Origin: Chitinophagales bacterium | GTDB taxonomy: Bacteria > Bacteroidota > Bacteroidia > Chitinophagales > Chitinophagaceae | Direction: 5' to 3' | Assembly: GCA_015655015.1 (NCBI GenBank) | Contig: JAATFV010000112.1 | Span: forward strand, 1 to 48,426 | Length of the DNA stretch: 48,426 bases | In this document: positions 33,279 to 42,234 of the stretch, piece by piece | Position numbering within the stretch: position 1 is the first letter of the stretch | How the letters are laid out: each line of letters opens with the position of its first letter | Position numbers and translations under genes: made by a program | The notes under the pieces: generated by a model | The model's database searches: none | What the model was told of the DNA's origin: nothing | The model's input: only the letters and a program-made list of their open reading frames with translations

Positions 33279-33816
33279 TCACCCGGCAGGGATTGCCGGC
33301 CGCAAACACATTATCCGGGATAGTACGGGTAACTACGCTTCCGGCGCCAATAGTAGTATTGCTGCCAATGGTCACACCGGGACATAGGATAGCCCCGCCC
33401 CCGATCCAGACATTATCCCCGATCGTAACAGGCGCAGCAAGCTCAGGACCTTTGATACGCTCTTTCGCATCCAGCGGATGATAGGCAGCATAAACCTGGA
33501 CATAAGGTCCAAACTGAACATTGTTACCAATAGTTACCAGGGCACAATCCAGAATCACACAATTGAAATTCATAAATAGGTTGTCCCCGGCCAGGATATG
33601 GACACCATAATCACAGTAAAATGGCGGCTCTATAGTAGCAGTGGAGAACTTTCCCAGTAATTGTTTCAATACAATATCCTTCTCTTCGGCAGAAGCCGCC
33701 ATCAGCTGATTATACTTATGCATCAATTGCCTCGCAGTCGCCCGCATACTCACCAGCGTTTCATCCCAGGCCTGATAAAGCTCTCCATCCAACATCTTTT
33801 GTAATTCCGTTTTCAT
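33265..33816 (-). CDS. Sugar O-acetyltransferase (maltose/galactoside acetyltransferase type)
   Basis: A trimeric left-handed beta-helix enzyme of the NodL/LacA/Maa family that transfers acetyl from acetyl-CoA to sugars. The N-terminal mac domain (KMLDGELYQAWDETLVSMRATAR) is followed by hexapeptide repeats (VTIGNNVQFGPYVQVY, VTIGDNVWIGGGAILCPGVTIG). The catalytic histidine is in YAAYHPLDAKER. Its length of 183 is normal. It is convergent with GH28 and probably independent. Confidence 0.94.
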   Translation of the reverse strand: MKTELQKMLDGELYQAWDETLVSMRATARQLMHKYNQLMAASAEEKDIVLKQLLGKFSTATIEPPFYCDYGVHILAGDNLFMNFNCVILDCALVTIGNNVQFGPYVQVYAAYHPLDAKERIKGPELAAPVTIGDNVWIGGGAILCPGVTIGSNTTIGAGSVVTRTIPDNVFAAGNPCRVIRAL

Positions 33817-34013
33817 GGCGATTTCAATTTTAGCAGAACATTAAAAAATTAGCATAGGTGATCGCCATCGACACGAGAGTGTCCGGCATAGCCACTTCGA
33901 TCGGAGTGCATCCGTAATAGTCAACACGATGGTACGGATTTTGCCGCATTCACCTATAATTAATATAACAGGTCTTTCCATTCCGTTCGTTATCTTAGGG
34001 TAAAAAGTACAGT

Positions 34014-34538
34014 ATGCCGCCCCCCAAGCCCCGGATCCCCCTGTTAATACTATGCCAGGCCCTGCTCTCCTGGCTGGAAGCCTACCTGATCTCCAAAATA
34101 TCCCTCATCGGCCGGGTGGGAATTGCCACCGTGCACAAGGAATACAGACTATTACGCTCAGGCTGGAAAACCTTCCTGCTGTTATTCAGCATCCAGCTCG
34201 CCCTGATCCTGTTCTTACACTTCATTCAAAAAAAATATCCGAAAAAGATCACCACCACCCTTACCTCCGGACTCCTGCTCCTCGCTGTACTGGGACTCGT
34301 CGTCACTTTCCAGGATTTCCTGCACACCTATACTCACCGGCTCCTGAAAGAAAGATTCCACCTTGGATTTTACCTTTTCTGGCTTGCCTGGATAGGCTCC
34401 TGTGTGTTTTTTCTTCTAACCAAAGATGGTAAAAAGCCCAAAGACACTTCCCCCTTTCCGCTGGATCCCGGCATACCACAAAAAAGCTTACCCGATCCGC
34501 TGCCGGAAATAACCGGTAGAAATCAGGATATCAGCTAA
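34014..34538 (+). CDS. Hypothetical integral membrane protein
   Basis: A 174-residue protein with about four hydrophobic segments: LLILCQALLSWLEAYLI, TFLLLFSIQLALILFLHFI, LLLLAVLGLVVTFQDFL and FYLFWLAWIGSCVFFLL. A basic, proline-rich tail follows. I do not recognise the family. The strong positive charge after segment two suggests a cytoplasmic loop there. It lies 57 bases before the C1 peptidase in the same direction and could be co-transcribed, but no shared function is evident. Confidence 0.6.
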   Translation: MPPPKPRIPLLILCQALLSWLEAYLISKISLIGRVGIATVHKEYRLLRSGWKTFLLLFSIQLALILFLHFIQKKYPKKITTTLTSGLLLLAVLGLVVTFQDFLHTYTHRLLKERFHLGFYLFWLAWIGSCVFFLLTKDGKKPKDTSPFPLDPGIPQKSLPDPLPEITGRNQDIS

Positions 34539-34595
34539 ACAGGATATCCGTTAAATAAAAATCCAGTAACTTGCCGAACTTATAACCATATGTAA

Positions 34596-35783
34596 ATGAA
34601 AATCAAACAGTTCTACTTTACCGTTTTAATCGCCGTCTCAGTTGCCTGTGCACAGGCACAGGATAATCTCGTCAACTCTTTAAAAGCCAACCAGAGCGAC
34701 AGCAGCAAAGCCAAATTCAAATTTACGGAGGTCATCAACCTGGAGAACACCTCCATCAAAAACCAGGGCTCCTCCGGAACCTGCTGGAGCTATTCCGCCA
34801 ATTCCTTCCTGGAATCCGAAATGATCCGGGCAGGAAAGAAACCCGTTGACATCTCTGAAATATACACAGCCCGGTGCGCCTATATCGAAAAAGGGAAAAA
34901 CTATGTACGCATGCATGGCGCCGTCTCCTTGGGAGATGGAGGTGAGCTGCATGATGTTATTAATATGTACCGGAAATATGGAGCCTTGCCAAAAGAAGTT
35001 TACTCCGGCCTGAACTACGGAACGACGAAAAACCAGTTCGCCGAGATGAGCGCCATCATGGAAGGCATACTGAAAGCCGTCGTTCAAAACCCCAACGGGA
35101 AATTGACCGCCAACTGGCTGACCGCCTACACAGCAACGATTGACGCCTACCTGGGCAAAGTGCCGGAAACTTTCACTTACCAGGGCAAAACCTACACCCC
35201 TCAAACATTTGCACAACAGGTCGTAGGCATCAACCCGGATGATTATGTAGAATTTTCCTCTTTCACCGATTACCCCTATTATAAAAAATTCACGTTACTG
35301 GTTCCTGACAACTGGGCATTTGACCAGGTATACAATTTACAGCTGGACGATGTTACCAGCACCATTGATAATGCATTAAAAGCCGGCTATTCCGTTGCAT
35401 GGGCCACAGATGTAAGCGAGAAAAATTTCAGCTGGAAAAATGGAGTAGCCTACGTTCCTGAAATACCCTTCGAAGAAATGACCGATCAGCAAAAGAGCGT
35501 TATGTTCGATGGTCCCAAACCTGAAATGAAGATCACCCCGGAAATCCGCCAGAAAGCCTTTGATAATTACAGCACCACCGATGATCACGGCATGCATATC
35601 GTCGGGTTGGCAAAAGACCAGAACGGCCGGGAATATTATATCGTCAAAAACTCCTGGGGGCCGTCCAACGATTATAAAGGTTACCTGTATGTCACCAAAG
35701 AATTCGTCCGGTATAAAACGACCGCCTTCCTGCTAAACAAAGGAGGCATTCCAACAGCTATCCGTCAAAAGACAGGAATATAA
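34596..35783 (+). CDS. Exported C1-family cysteine peptidase (aminopeptidase C-like)
   Basis: A papain-fold peptidase of the bleomycin hydrolase/aminopeptidase C branch (C1B), 395 residues, with a signal peptide cleaved near VACAQAQ. Catalytic Cys63 is in NQGSSGTCWSYSANSF, the histidine in TTDDHGMHIVG (His331), and Asn352 in VKNSWG. Cytosolic relatives form hexamers and trim peptides; this exported form occurs widely in Bacteroidota and may process proteins in the periplasm. It has the C1B insert between the lobes. It is probably intact and active. Confidence 0.93.
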   Translation: MKIKQFYFTVLIAVSVACAQAQDNLVNSLKANQSDSSKAKFKFTEVINLENTSIKNQGSSGTCWSYSANSFLESEMIRAGKKPVDISEIYTARCAYIEKGKNYVRMHGAVSLGDGGELHDVINMYRKYGALPKEVYSGLNYGTTKNQFAEMSAIMEGILKAVVQNPNGKLTANWLTAYTATIDAYLGKVPETFTYQGKTYTPQTFAQQVVGINPDDYVEFSSFTDYPYYKKFTLLVPDNWAFDQVYNLQLDDVTSTIDNALKAGYSVAWATDVSEKNFSWKNGVAYVPEIPFEEMTDQQKSVMFDGPKPEMKITPEIRQKAFDNYSTTDDHGMHIVGLAKDQNGREYYIVKNSWGPSNDYKGYLYVTKEFVRYKTTAFLLNKGGIPTAIRQKTGI

Positions 35784-35830
35784 AAAAGACAGGGATATAA
35801 ATTTTAATGAACGGCATCAGACCCGGTCAG

Positions 35831-35864
35831 GCGGGCAGTTCCTCATCCGAAGCGAACTGCCCGC
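35831..35864 (+). terminator. Hairpin between the convergent peptidase and antiporter genes
   Basis: GCGGGCAGTTC (35831-35841) pairs perfectly with GAACTGCCCGC (35854-35864) across a 12-base loop, and the plus strand continues with CTTACTCTT. It sits 48 bases beyond the peptidase stop and just before the antiporter stop on the other strand, so it may serve both as a terminator. There is no clean T run. Confidence 0.55.
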
Positions 35865-35871
35865 TTACTCT

Positions 35872-37464
35872 TCAATCCCATTCCCCCCTGGTTCTCATTT
35901 GCAGCTTCTCTTCCTCCACATCCAGCATGAACAGGTATTTCCGGATGACCGCTTCATCCACCTCTGCACCCTTATTCAGCTCATGCAACAAGGCCCGCTG
36001 CTCGGCCAATACCCGCAGGTAAATTTGCCGGTAATCATCCTCATCGTGCTCTATGAGCTGCTCATGGAGCAATTGATCCTCCATATATCTTCCTTTCAGC
36101 TGCTGCAAACGCCTGCTGCTTTTCAGCATCTCCCCATACTGCCCATCCAGGACCTGCAAACTTTTTTCCGCCAGCCTTTTCCTTATATCTATTTCCTGCT
36201 GCTCCTCCGGCAGAAGATGATCAGGGTCCTCCATATTGACCCACCGGATCACCAGCGGAAGTGTTAATCCCTGAACAACCAGGGTTAAAAGAATGACAAC
36301 AAACGTAATGAACAGGATCATATCCCGCTGCGGAAACGCCGATCCGTCACTTAAATAAATCGGGATCGACAAGGCCGCCGCCAGGGAGACCACTCCCCGC
36401 ATACCTGCCCATCCGAAGATCAGCGGCCCTCTCCACCCCGGCCGGTTGTCCGCCGTCGTAATATACCTGCTTATGAACACCGTAAATACCGATGCCCCCA
36501 GTGTGCACAATATCCTGCTGACGACCAGCACCGTCGTAATGATCACGCCATACCCAATGGCATGCCGCAAGCTTACCGGCCCCAGCTCTTTGATAATGAC
36601 CGGCAGCTCCAGACCGATCAGCATAAAGACCAGCCCATTCAATACAAAGCCAAGGGTAGACCATACATTGGCCCCCCGCAACCGGCTCCTGTAACTAAGA
36701 AAAAGATGACTCCTGACGGAAAGAAAAAGACTACCGCTGACTACGGCCAATACCCCGGAGAAATGGAACGATTCAGCAGCAATATACATGCTGTAAGGAG
36801 CCGTAAGCGACAGAACGATATCCATATTCGTAGTAGTAGGCATCCACCTATGTACGGAATAATAGATCAGCCCTATGATAATACCGATAAGGATCCCCAT
36901 CACGATCACCAGCACAAAGCTCAATGCCGCTTCATGAAATACAAAACGCCCCGTATCGACCGCAATCAACGCAAACCGGAATACAATAAGGCTCGATGCG
37001 TCATTTAATAAGCTTTCTCCCTCCAATATGGCAGATAGCCTTTTAGGCACCTTCACATATTTCAGCACCGAAGTGGCGGAAACCGCATCGGGCGGAGAAA
37101 CGATCCCTCCCAGCAGAAACCCCATGGCAAGCGTAAAACCGGGAATAAGAGCGCTCGATACGACCGCTACGACCAGCGAAGTCACAATAACGATCAGGAA
37201 AGCAAAACTGCTGATTACACGCCTCCAGCGCCAAAGGTCCTTCCAGGAAGTATACCAGGCTGCCTCGTAAAGAAGAGGAGGCAGAAAAATGACAAATATC
37301 AGCTCAGGATTGATATTGATGGCCTGTACTCCCGGATAAAGGCTCAACAATAGCCCCCCCAGCACCAACACGATCGGATAAGCGACTTTTAGCTTTTGCC
37401 CTAACATCACCAGGAACAAAATGACGATGATCAGGATAATGTATTGAAGGAACGTATGCAGCAT
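35872..37464 (-). CDS. Na+/H+ antiporter (CPA1/NhaP family)
   Basis: A cation/proton antiporter of 530 residues with about 12 transmembrane helices followed by a cytoplasmic helical tail of roughly 130 residues. The CPA1 ion-binding pair Asn-Asp is in LLNDASSLIVFRFAL, and a second signature is WAGMRGVVSLAAALSIP. It exchanges Na+ (or K+) for H+ to control cytoplasmic pH and salt. The tail has coiled-coil propensity (EEQQEIDIRKRLAEKSLQVL), usual for YjcE-like relatives. It is monocistronic, with a hairpin upstream of its start. Confidence 0.93.
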   Translation of the reverse strand: MLHTFLQYIILIIVILFLVMLGQKLKVAYPIVLVLGGLLLSLYPGVQAININPELIFVIFLPPLLYEAAWYTSWKDLWRWRRVISSFAFLIVIVTSLVVAVVSSALIPGFTLAMGFLLGGIVSPPDAVSATSVLKYVKVPKRLSAILEGESLLNDASSLIVFRFALIAVDTGRFVFHEAALSFVLVIVMGILIGIIIGLIYYSVHRWMPTTTNMDIVLSLTAPYSMYIAAESFHFSGVLAVVSGSLFLSVRSHLFLSYRSRLRGANVWSTLGFVLNGLVFMLIGLELPVIIKELGPVSLRHAIGYGVIITTVLVVSRILCTLGASVFTVFISRYITTADNRPGWRGPLIFGWAGMRGVVSLAAALSIPIYLSDGSAFPQRDMILFITFVVILLTLVVQGLTLPLVIRWVNMEDPDHLLPEEQQEIDIRKRLAEKSLQVLDGQYGEMLKSSRRLQQLKGRYMEDQLLHEQLIEHDEDDYRQIYLRVLAEQRALLHELNKGAEVDEAVIRKYLFMLDVEEEKLQMRTRGEWD

Positions 37465-37480
37465 AGCTATGATTAAAGAT

Positions 37481-37519
37481 TGGCCGGCCCCCCGCGTTCT
37501 GTGAACGGGAACCCGGCCA
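37481..37519 (-). terminator. Long hairpin between the SDR remnant and the antiporter gene
   Basis: TGGCCGG (37481-37487) pairs with CCGGCCA (37513-37519), and inside it CGTTC and GAACG pair around a TGT loop, with a few unpaired bases. It lies 48 bases beyond the stop of the SDR remnant on the minus strand and 17 bases before the antiporter start. It could terminate the decayed gene or act as a leader structure. The T run on the minus strand is only partial (ATCTTTAAT). Confidence 0.5.
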
Positions 37520-37566
37520 TCTAAAGATATACTATGCCGTCCTATTTTAAAAATGCCCGCCTGATT

Positions 37567-37901
37567 CTATTGCCCGAACAACCTCTGATCAAAATCCTTC
37601 CTGAAAACCTCATCCCCCTGCTCAAGACGCCGGGCATAATATTCTTTTGCATCTCTACCCGCCAGGTAGCGTAGCTGATCCTTACCATCCGTAGCCGCTT
37701 TATATACCGCCTCCGCAATGTCCTCCGGCAGACTGCCTTTGGCGCGATTCTCCGGCGCAGCAAGTACAACGTTCATGAAAATCACCCGCCGACTCTTTTT
37801 GCCTCTTAGTGTAAAGGTATGGGATTCAAACATCTCAGGTTCTTATGCCTGCAGGGCCTATCCCACCCGATCCCCTTCGTAGCATCCAGCACCCAAATCA
37901 T
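37567..37901 (-). pseudogene. Degraded SDR oxidoreductase remnant
   Basis: Two pieces of a short-chain dehydrogenase remain. On the minus strand from 37901 a frame reads MIWVLDATKGIG, which matches the N-terminal Rossmann glycine motif (normally VTGATKGIG) before a stop. In another frame, ending at 37567, are about 60 residues of the family's C-terminus (PEDIAEAVYKAATDGKDQLR, AKEYYARRLEQGDEVFRK). The middle of the protein, including NNAG and YxxxK, is gone, and the frame has shifted. No functional product is expected. The preserved C-terminal part corresponds to the section missing from the SDR gene at 2584-3300, but the two overlap by about 15 residues and come from different parents. Confidence 0.7.
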
Positions 37902-38148
37902 CCTTTTCAAAGTAAAAAGTATAAAAATCAAAGACCACCCGCAAGGATGTCAACGGCAAATCCTCCATGCCAATCGCATAGGGCCAGGGATTCCAGGGCA
38001 AGCCGGAACAAGCCATAATTGTACACACATTGTATTAAAAATGGACACTTCGACCAATCCCCCTTATGTCAAATTATTGATTACCAACGATATTAAAATC
38101 TGGCATTTATTTGGTTAAATTCCAGCGTGTTAGAGAATAAATACAACT

Positions 38149-40554
38149 ATGCTTAAAAATTATTTCAAAATTGCCTGCCGGAATCTGTCTAAACACAAAT
38201 TTTATACGGCATTGAACATATTCGGCCTGTCACTCGGTATGGCGGGAGGATTAGTATTATTCCAGTTTATCAGCTTCCACCTGAGCTATGACAGATACCA
38301 CCGGAAAGACGGACAGTTATACAGAGCTGTCACGGATCTGCACCTGCCGGATGGAACAGTTGTCCATGAACAGGGAACCCCGCTGGGATTAACCGCCGCT
38401 TTACAAAATGAGCTGCCGCAGATAAAGGACCAGGCTGTCCTGTTAAAGGTACATTCCCTTACTGTCGGGATATCCCGGGCAAATCAATGGGAATTCTTTG
38501 CCGAACAGGAAAATATCGCTTTCACCGATCAGCATTGGTTTAACTTATTCGATTATACCTGGAAAGAAGGAAATGCCTCCACATCCCTGAAGGAGCCCAA
38601 TACCGCAGTGATTACGCAAAAACTGGCCAATAAATACTTTGGAAAAGAAGAGCCGGTTGGGCAGACGATCCGGTTAGACAATAAATATAACGTAAGGATC
38701 ACCGGCATATTGAAGGACTATCCTGCCAATACAGATACAAAGATAGATCTGTTCTTATCCCGCTCGTCTTTCAGGATCTTTTACCCGGATGCCGAAGCGA
38801 ATATGACCAGGTATTGGGGGGCAATTAATTCCACGACAGGTTCATTTGTATGGTTACCGGACGAATCAGAAATATCCGAAAAAAAGGTAGAAGATGCCAT
38901 GACCCGCATCACGAAAGCACATTTTGAAGCTGACATGGCGCCTGTTTATCACTTTCACCTGCAGGCGTTAAAAGACAGGCATTTCGATGCCCGTTATGGC
39001 GGGGTGATCCAGCGATCCTTACTCACCACCCTCGCTATCGTGGGTCTGTTCCTTGTAATTATTGCGTGTTTCAACTTTATCAATCTGGCTACCGCTCAGA
39101 GCGCCCGGCGGGCCAAAGAGATCGGTACCAGGAAAGTACTTGGCAGTACCACCGCAGCCATATTCTGGCAATTCATGACAGAAACCGCCTGTATTGTTGT
39201 GATGGCCGCCCTTTTATCATTTGTCTGGATCCGGCTGGCCCTTCCGGTATTGAACGACTGGCTCCAGCTCCGGCTGTCCTTTAACTTCTTTCAGGATCCG
39301 GGCCTGTTGTTGTGCCTGCTGCTCCTGATCACCCTGGTAATAACGGCCGCCGGATCTTACCCGGCCCTTATTCTGAGCCGGTGGAAACCCGTAGATGCCT
39401 TAAAAAAACAAATAACCAGCACCCGGTCTGTCGTGTTCCGGAAAGGTCTGATCCTTATTCAAAACGTGGTAGTCCAGGTGCTGATCATCTCTACCTTCAT
39501 TATCACCCTTCAGATAAGACATCTGAAGACCACCGACCCCGGTTTTAATAAAGAGTCCGTCCTCATGGTCCCCATCCCGGATCCTGACAGAAATAAATTG
39601 TCTCATTTAGAGGATCAGCTGAGAAGGGATCCGGAAATAAGATCCCTGAGCTTTTGCTTCCGGGCCCCTTTGTCGGAAAAATATATAGGAGGATCCGTCA
39701 CCTATGATGAGAGGGCCTGGGAAAATTTTTCCGTTACCACCCTTGTCGGCGACGCCGGTTATCTCAACACGTTCCAGCTTTCCCTTTTAGCGGGCAGGAA
39801 CCTGCAGAAAAGCGATACAGTCCGCGAATTCCTGGTCAACGAGACCCTGGTCCATAAATTAGGCATCAGCGATCCGCAGCAGGTGATAGGGCATAGATTG
39901 GTGGCAGGCGCGCTGAACGATCATCCGGGGACTATCGTAGGAGTAGTGAAGGATTTCAACATTCATGCCTTGTACACTCCAATAGAGCCTGCGCTGATCA
40001 CCACTGCGTGGACTTTTTACCAGTATGCCGCCATAAAATGTAACAGCGGAGAGGAGACGAAAGGGCGGCAAATAGTCCAACAAGCCTGGCAAAACGTTTA
40101 TCCGGAAAACGTTTTTGAATACCATTACCTGAACGAACAGGTCGACGAACTGTATCATAAGGAAGATCTGCTGAACAGACTGATCAATATCACGGCGGCT
40201 ATCGCCATTATCATTAGTTGCCTGGGACTGCTGGGACTCATTTCCTTCTTTGCCATCCAGCGCACCAAGGAGATCGGCATCCGGAAGGTGCTGGGCGCCA
40301 GCGTCCCTTCCATCATGTATTTGCTGTCAAAGGATTTTTTAAAGCTGGGGTTATTATCCATCCTCATTGCATCTCCCATTGCGGGGTACTTCATGAGCCA
40401 TTGGTTACAGGATTTTGCCTACCGCATCCCGATCAATGGGTGGATATTTGCCCTCGCCGGATGTTCATCGATCCTTATCGCCCTGATTACCGTGAGTTAC
40501 CAGGCTGTCAGAGCTGCACTCGCCAACCCGGTCGAAAGCTTAAGAACGGATTAG
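38149..40554 (+). CDS. MacB/FtsX-family ABC transporter permease
   Basis: An 801-residue permease with the Bacteroidota arrangement of two MacB-periplasmic and two FtsX membrane units. Seen are the N-terminal helix LNIFGLSLGMAGGLVLFQFI and a periplasmic region. The conserved EIGTRKVLGST follows a helix near residue 320, and a second EIGIRKVLGASV follows a helix near residue 705. The final helices end in AVRAALANPVESLRTD. Such permeases usually work with a separate ATPase (LolD/MacB type); none is nearby, so the partner is elsewhere. They are probably involved in exporting peptides or lipoproteins or in cell-envelope stress. It appears complete and is monocistronic. Confidence 0.92.
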   Translation: MLKNYFKIACRNLSKHKFYTALNIFGLSLGMAGGLVLFQFISFHLSYDRYHRKDGQLYRAVTDLHLPDGTVVHEQGTPLGLTAALQNELPQIKDQAVLLKVHSLTVGISRANQWEFFAEQENIAFTDQHWFNLFDYTWKEGNASTSLKEPNTAVITQKLANKYFGKEEPVGQTIRLDNKYNVRITGILKDYPANTDTKIDLFLSRSSFRIFYPDAEANMTRYWGAINSTTGSFVWLPDESEISEKKVEDAMTRITKAHFEADMAPVYHFHLQALKDRHFDARYGGVIQRSLLTTLAIVGLFLVIIACFNFINLATAQSARRAKEIGTRKVLGSTTAAIFWQFMTETACIVVMAALLSFVWIRLALPVLNDWLQLRLSFNFFQDPGLLLCLLLLITLVITAAGSYPALILSRWKPVDALKKQITSTRSVVFRKGLILIQNVVVQVLIISTFIITLQIRHLKTTDPGFNKESVLMVPIPDPDRNKLSHLEDQLRRDPEIRSLSFCFRAPLSEKYIGGSVTYDERAWENFSVTTLVGDAGYLNTFQLSLLAGRNLQKSDTVREFLVNETLVHKLGISDPQQVIGHRLVAGALNDHPGTIVGVVKDFNIHALYTPIEPALITTAWTFYQYAAIKCNSGEETKGRQIVQQAWQNVYPENVFEYHYLNEQVDELYHKEDLLNRLINITAAIAIIISCLGLLGLISFFAIQRTKEIGIRKVLGASVPSIMYLLSKDFLKLGLLSILIASPIAGYFMSHWLQDFAYRIPINGWIFALAGCSSILIALITVSYQAVRAALANPVESLRTD

Positions 40555-40659
40555 CAAAAAAATATCATTTGCGGATCGACAAAGATGTAACCCCAAAATT
40601 CTTTTCCCATCACCAGCACCTGACCCGGAATCTATTAATTTTTGCTATATTTATTCATC

Positions 40660-41436
40660 ATGAAAATAGCTACCTATAATGTCAATGGGGTCAACGGACG
40701 CCTGCCCGTGCTCCTCCGCTGGCTCGATGAAACAGCGCCCGATATTGTCTGCCTCCAGGAGCTAAAGGCCCCGCAGGAAAAATTCCCGGAGAAAGCCATA
40801 CAGGATGCAGGGTATAACGCGCTCTGGCACGGACAAAAAAGTTGGAATGGAGTAGCCATCCTGTCACGCGGCAAAGAGATCAAAGAGATCCGGCGGGTAC
40901 TTCCGGGAGATCCCGAAGATAGCCACAGCCGCTATATCGAGGCATTGGTCGACGGCATTCATGTCGGCTGCCTCTACCTGCCCAATGGCAACCCCGCTCC
41001 CGGACCGAAATTCGACTATAAGCTGCGCTGGTTTGAACGGCTGACCGCCCATGCGGCCGAACTCCTTGCATCAAAAGCGCCGGTAGTATTGACAGGAGAT
41101 TACAACGTCATGCCGACCGAGCTGGATGTTTACAAGCCGGAGCGCTGGGTAGACGACGCCCTCTTCCGGCCCGAAACCCGCGCCGCCTTCAAAAATCTGA
41201 TGGCGCAGGGATGGACCGACGCAATCCGCAAGCTTCACCCGGACGAAACGATCTATACCTTCTGGGATTATTTCCGTAATGCATACGGCCGCAACGCAGG
41301 CCTTAGGATCGACCACTTCCTCCTCAGTCCGCAAATCGCTAAGCGACTGACCGCTGCCGGCGTTGACCGCGATGTCCGCGGCTGGGAAAAATCAAGCGAT
41401 CATGCCCCCGTCTGGATCGAGCTCGCCGATAAATAA
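40660..41436 (+). CDS. xth: Exodeoxyribonuclease III
   Basis: An AP endonuclease and 3'-5' exonuclease of base excision repair, 258 residues from the ATG at 40660 (MKIATYNVNGVNGRL). The EEP-fold catalytic motifs are all visible: the metal-binding glutamate in LQELKAP, DYNVMPTELDVY, the RIDHFLLS histidine region and SSDHAPVW at the end. The internal start is preferred to one six codons upstream because it matches the family N-terminus. It is a single gene, convergent with the SMUG2-type glycosylase, so two repair genes lie side by side. Confidence 0.95.
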   Translation: MKIATYNVNGVNGRLPVLLRWLDETAPDIVCLQELKAPQEKFPEKAIQDAGYNALWHGQKSWNGVAILSRGKEIKEIRRVLPGDPEDSHSRYIEALVDGIHVGCLYLPNGNPAPGPKFDYKLRWFERLTAHAAELLASKAPVVLTGDYNVMPTELDVYKPERWVDDALFRPETRAAFKNLMAQGWTDAIRKLHPDETIYTFWDYFRNAYGRNAGLRIDHFLLSPQIAKRLTAAGVDRDVRGWEKSSDHAPVWIELADK

Positions 41437-41488
41437 GCAATTCGCAGACAGCTCAACGACCCGAACGATATAACAAAGTCAACCGATC

Positions 41489-42214
41489 TTATTTAAAATG
41501 CCGCTTCCCATCAGGAGACAGATCAACACTTCTGAAGCTGGTAATATACTTATCTATGTAGAGATGCTTGCTCATCGCCTTATATTGCATGATGAACCTC
41601 GGATGCTCCAGGGCTATTATCTTTCCGAAGAAATGAAACTCCTCATTCAGCTTCCGGAGATAGTTCTCATTTTTACCGGTGCCGAAACAAAAACAAACAT
41701 CCGTCCGCACACCCAGCGTTATCTGTTTCCTGATATTATCGATTATATAGTCTTTTACGGAAGACATTAGCTCCTTGCTATCATAATAATTATAGTTCTT
41801 CTCCTTACCGTCCTTATCTCTAATGGTAAACCCAAGCGGACAGACAGAATTGATATAGATCTTTTTATAAAATTCCTCCACGCCGCCATAGGCATGGATC
41901 ATTTCATAGACGAATACCGAAGAAGGCTCATGTGTCGGCTTCCCATTATAAGGGATATGACACTCCGAGACCAGGCGTTTGGAATCGGTAAAAGGAACAC
42001 CCGTTACCCCAGCCCCGAACCTGCCCGGATTGATCCCCAGGATAAGGGATCTCTGTTCATGATCATTATAATATTTATGATAAAAAGTATCCGCAATGTT
42101 CATCGCCCCTTCAAACTCCCTGTACGGGTTCATGACACGTATTCCCGGCGGCAGCGGTTCACCAGTATAGTGTAGTCCTTTGATAAATCGGGTAACTTTA
42201 TCCGCAAAAGTCAT
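41489..42214 (-). CDS. SMUG2-type uracil-DNA glycosylase family protein
   Basis: A 241-residue member of the UDG superfamily, closest to SMUG2 of Bacteroidota. The water-activating loop is LILGINPGRFGAGVTGVPF, with Asn in the catalytic position. The segment VYINSVCPLGFTI is conserved, and the C-terminal intercalation loop region reads LEHPRFIMQY. The enzyme should remove damaged or deaminated pyrimidines; related proteins have been reported to act on uracil and xanthine. It lies 20 bases after the LLM oxidoreductase and is probably co-transcribed with it. Confidence 0.88.
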   Translation of the reverse strand: MTFADKVTRFIKGLHYTGEPLPPGIRVMNPYREFEGAMNIADTFYHKYYNDHEQRSLILGINPGRFGAGVTGVPFTDSKRLVSECHIPYNGKPTHEPSSVFVYEMIHAYGGVEEFYKKIYINSVCPLGFTIRDKDGKEKNYNYYDSKELMSSVKDYIIDNIRKQITLGVRTDVCFCFGTGKNENYLRKLNEEFHFFGKIIALEHPRFIMQYKAMSKHLYIDKYITSFRSVDLSPDGKRHFK

Positions 42215-42234
42215 TTTTAGGGCTAATTTAATGA

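Noticed and set aside
33870..33883. GACAC-GAGA-GTGTC mini-hairpin with a GNRA-like loop
   Set aside because: A 5-bp stem in an intergenic region is easily due to chance, and no context supports an RNA element.
37819..38118. 99-codon plus-strand frame in the region before the MacB-like permease
   Set aside because: Its composition looks random, and it overlaps the SDR relic on the opposite strand, which has recognisable family sequence.
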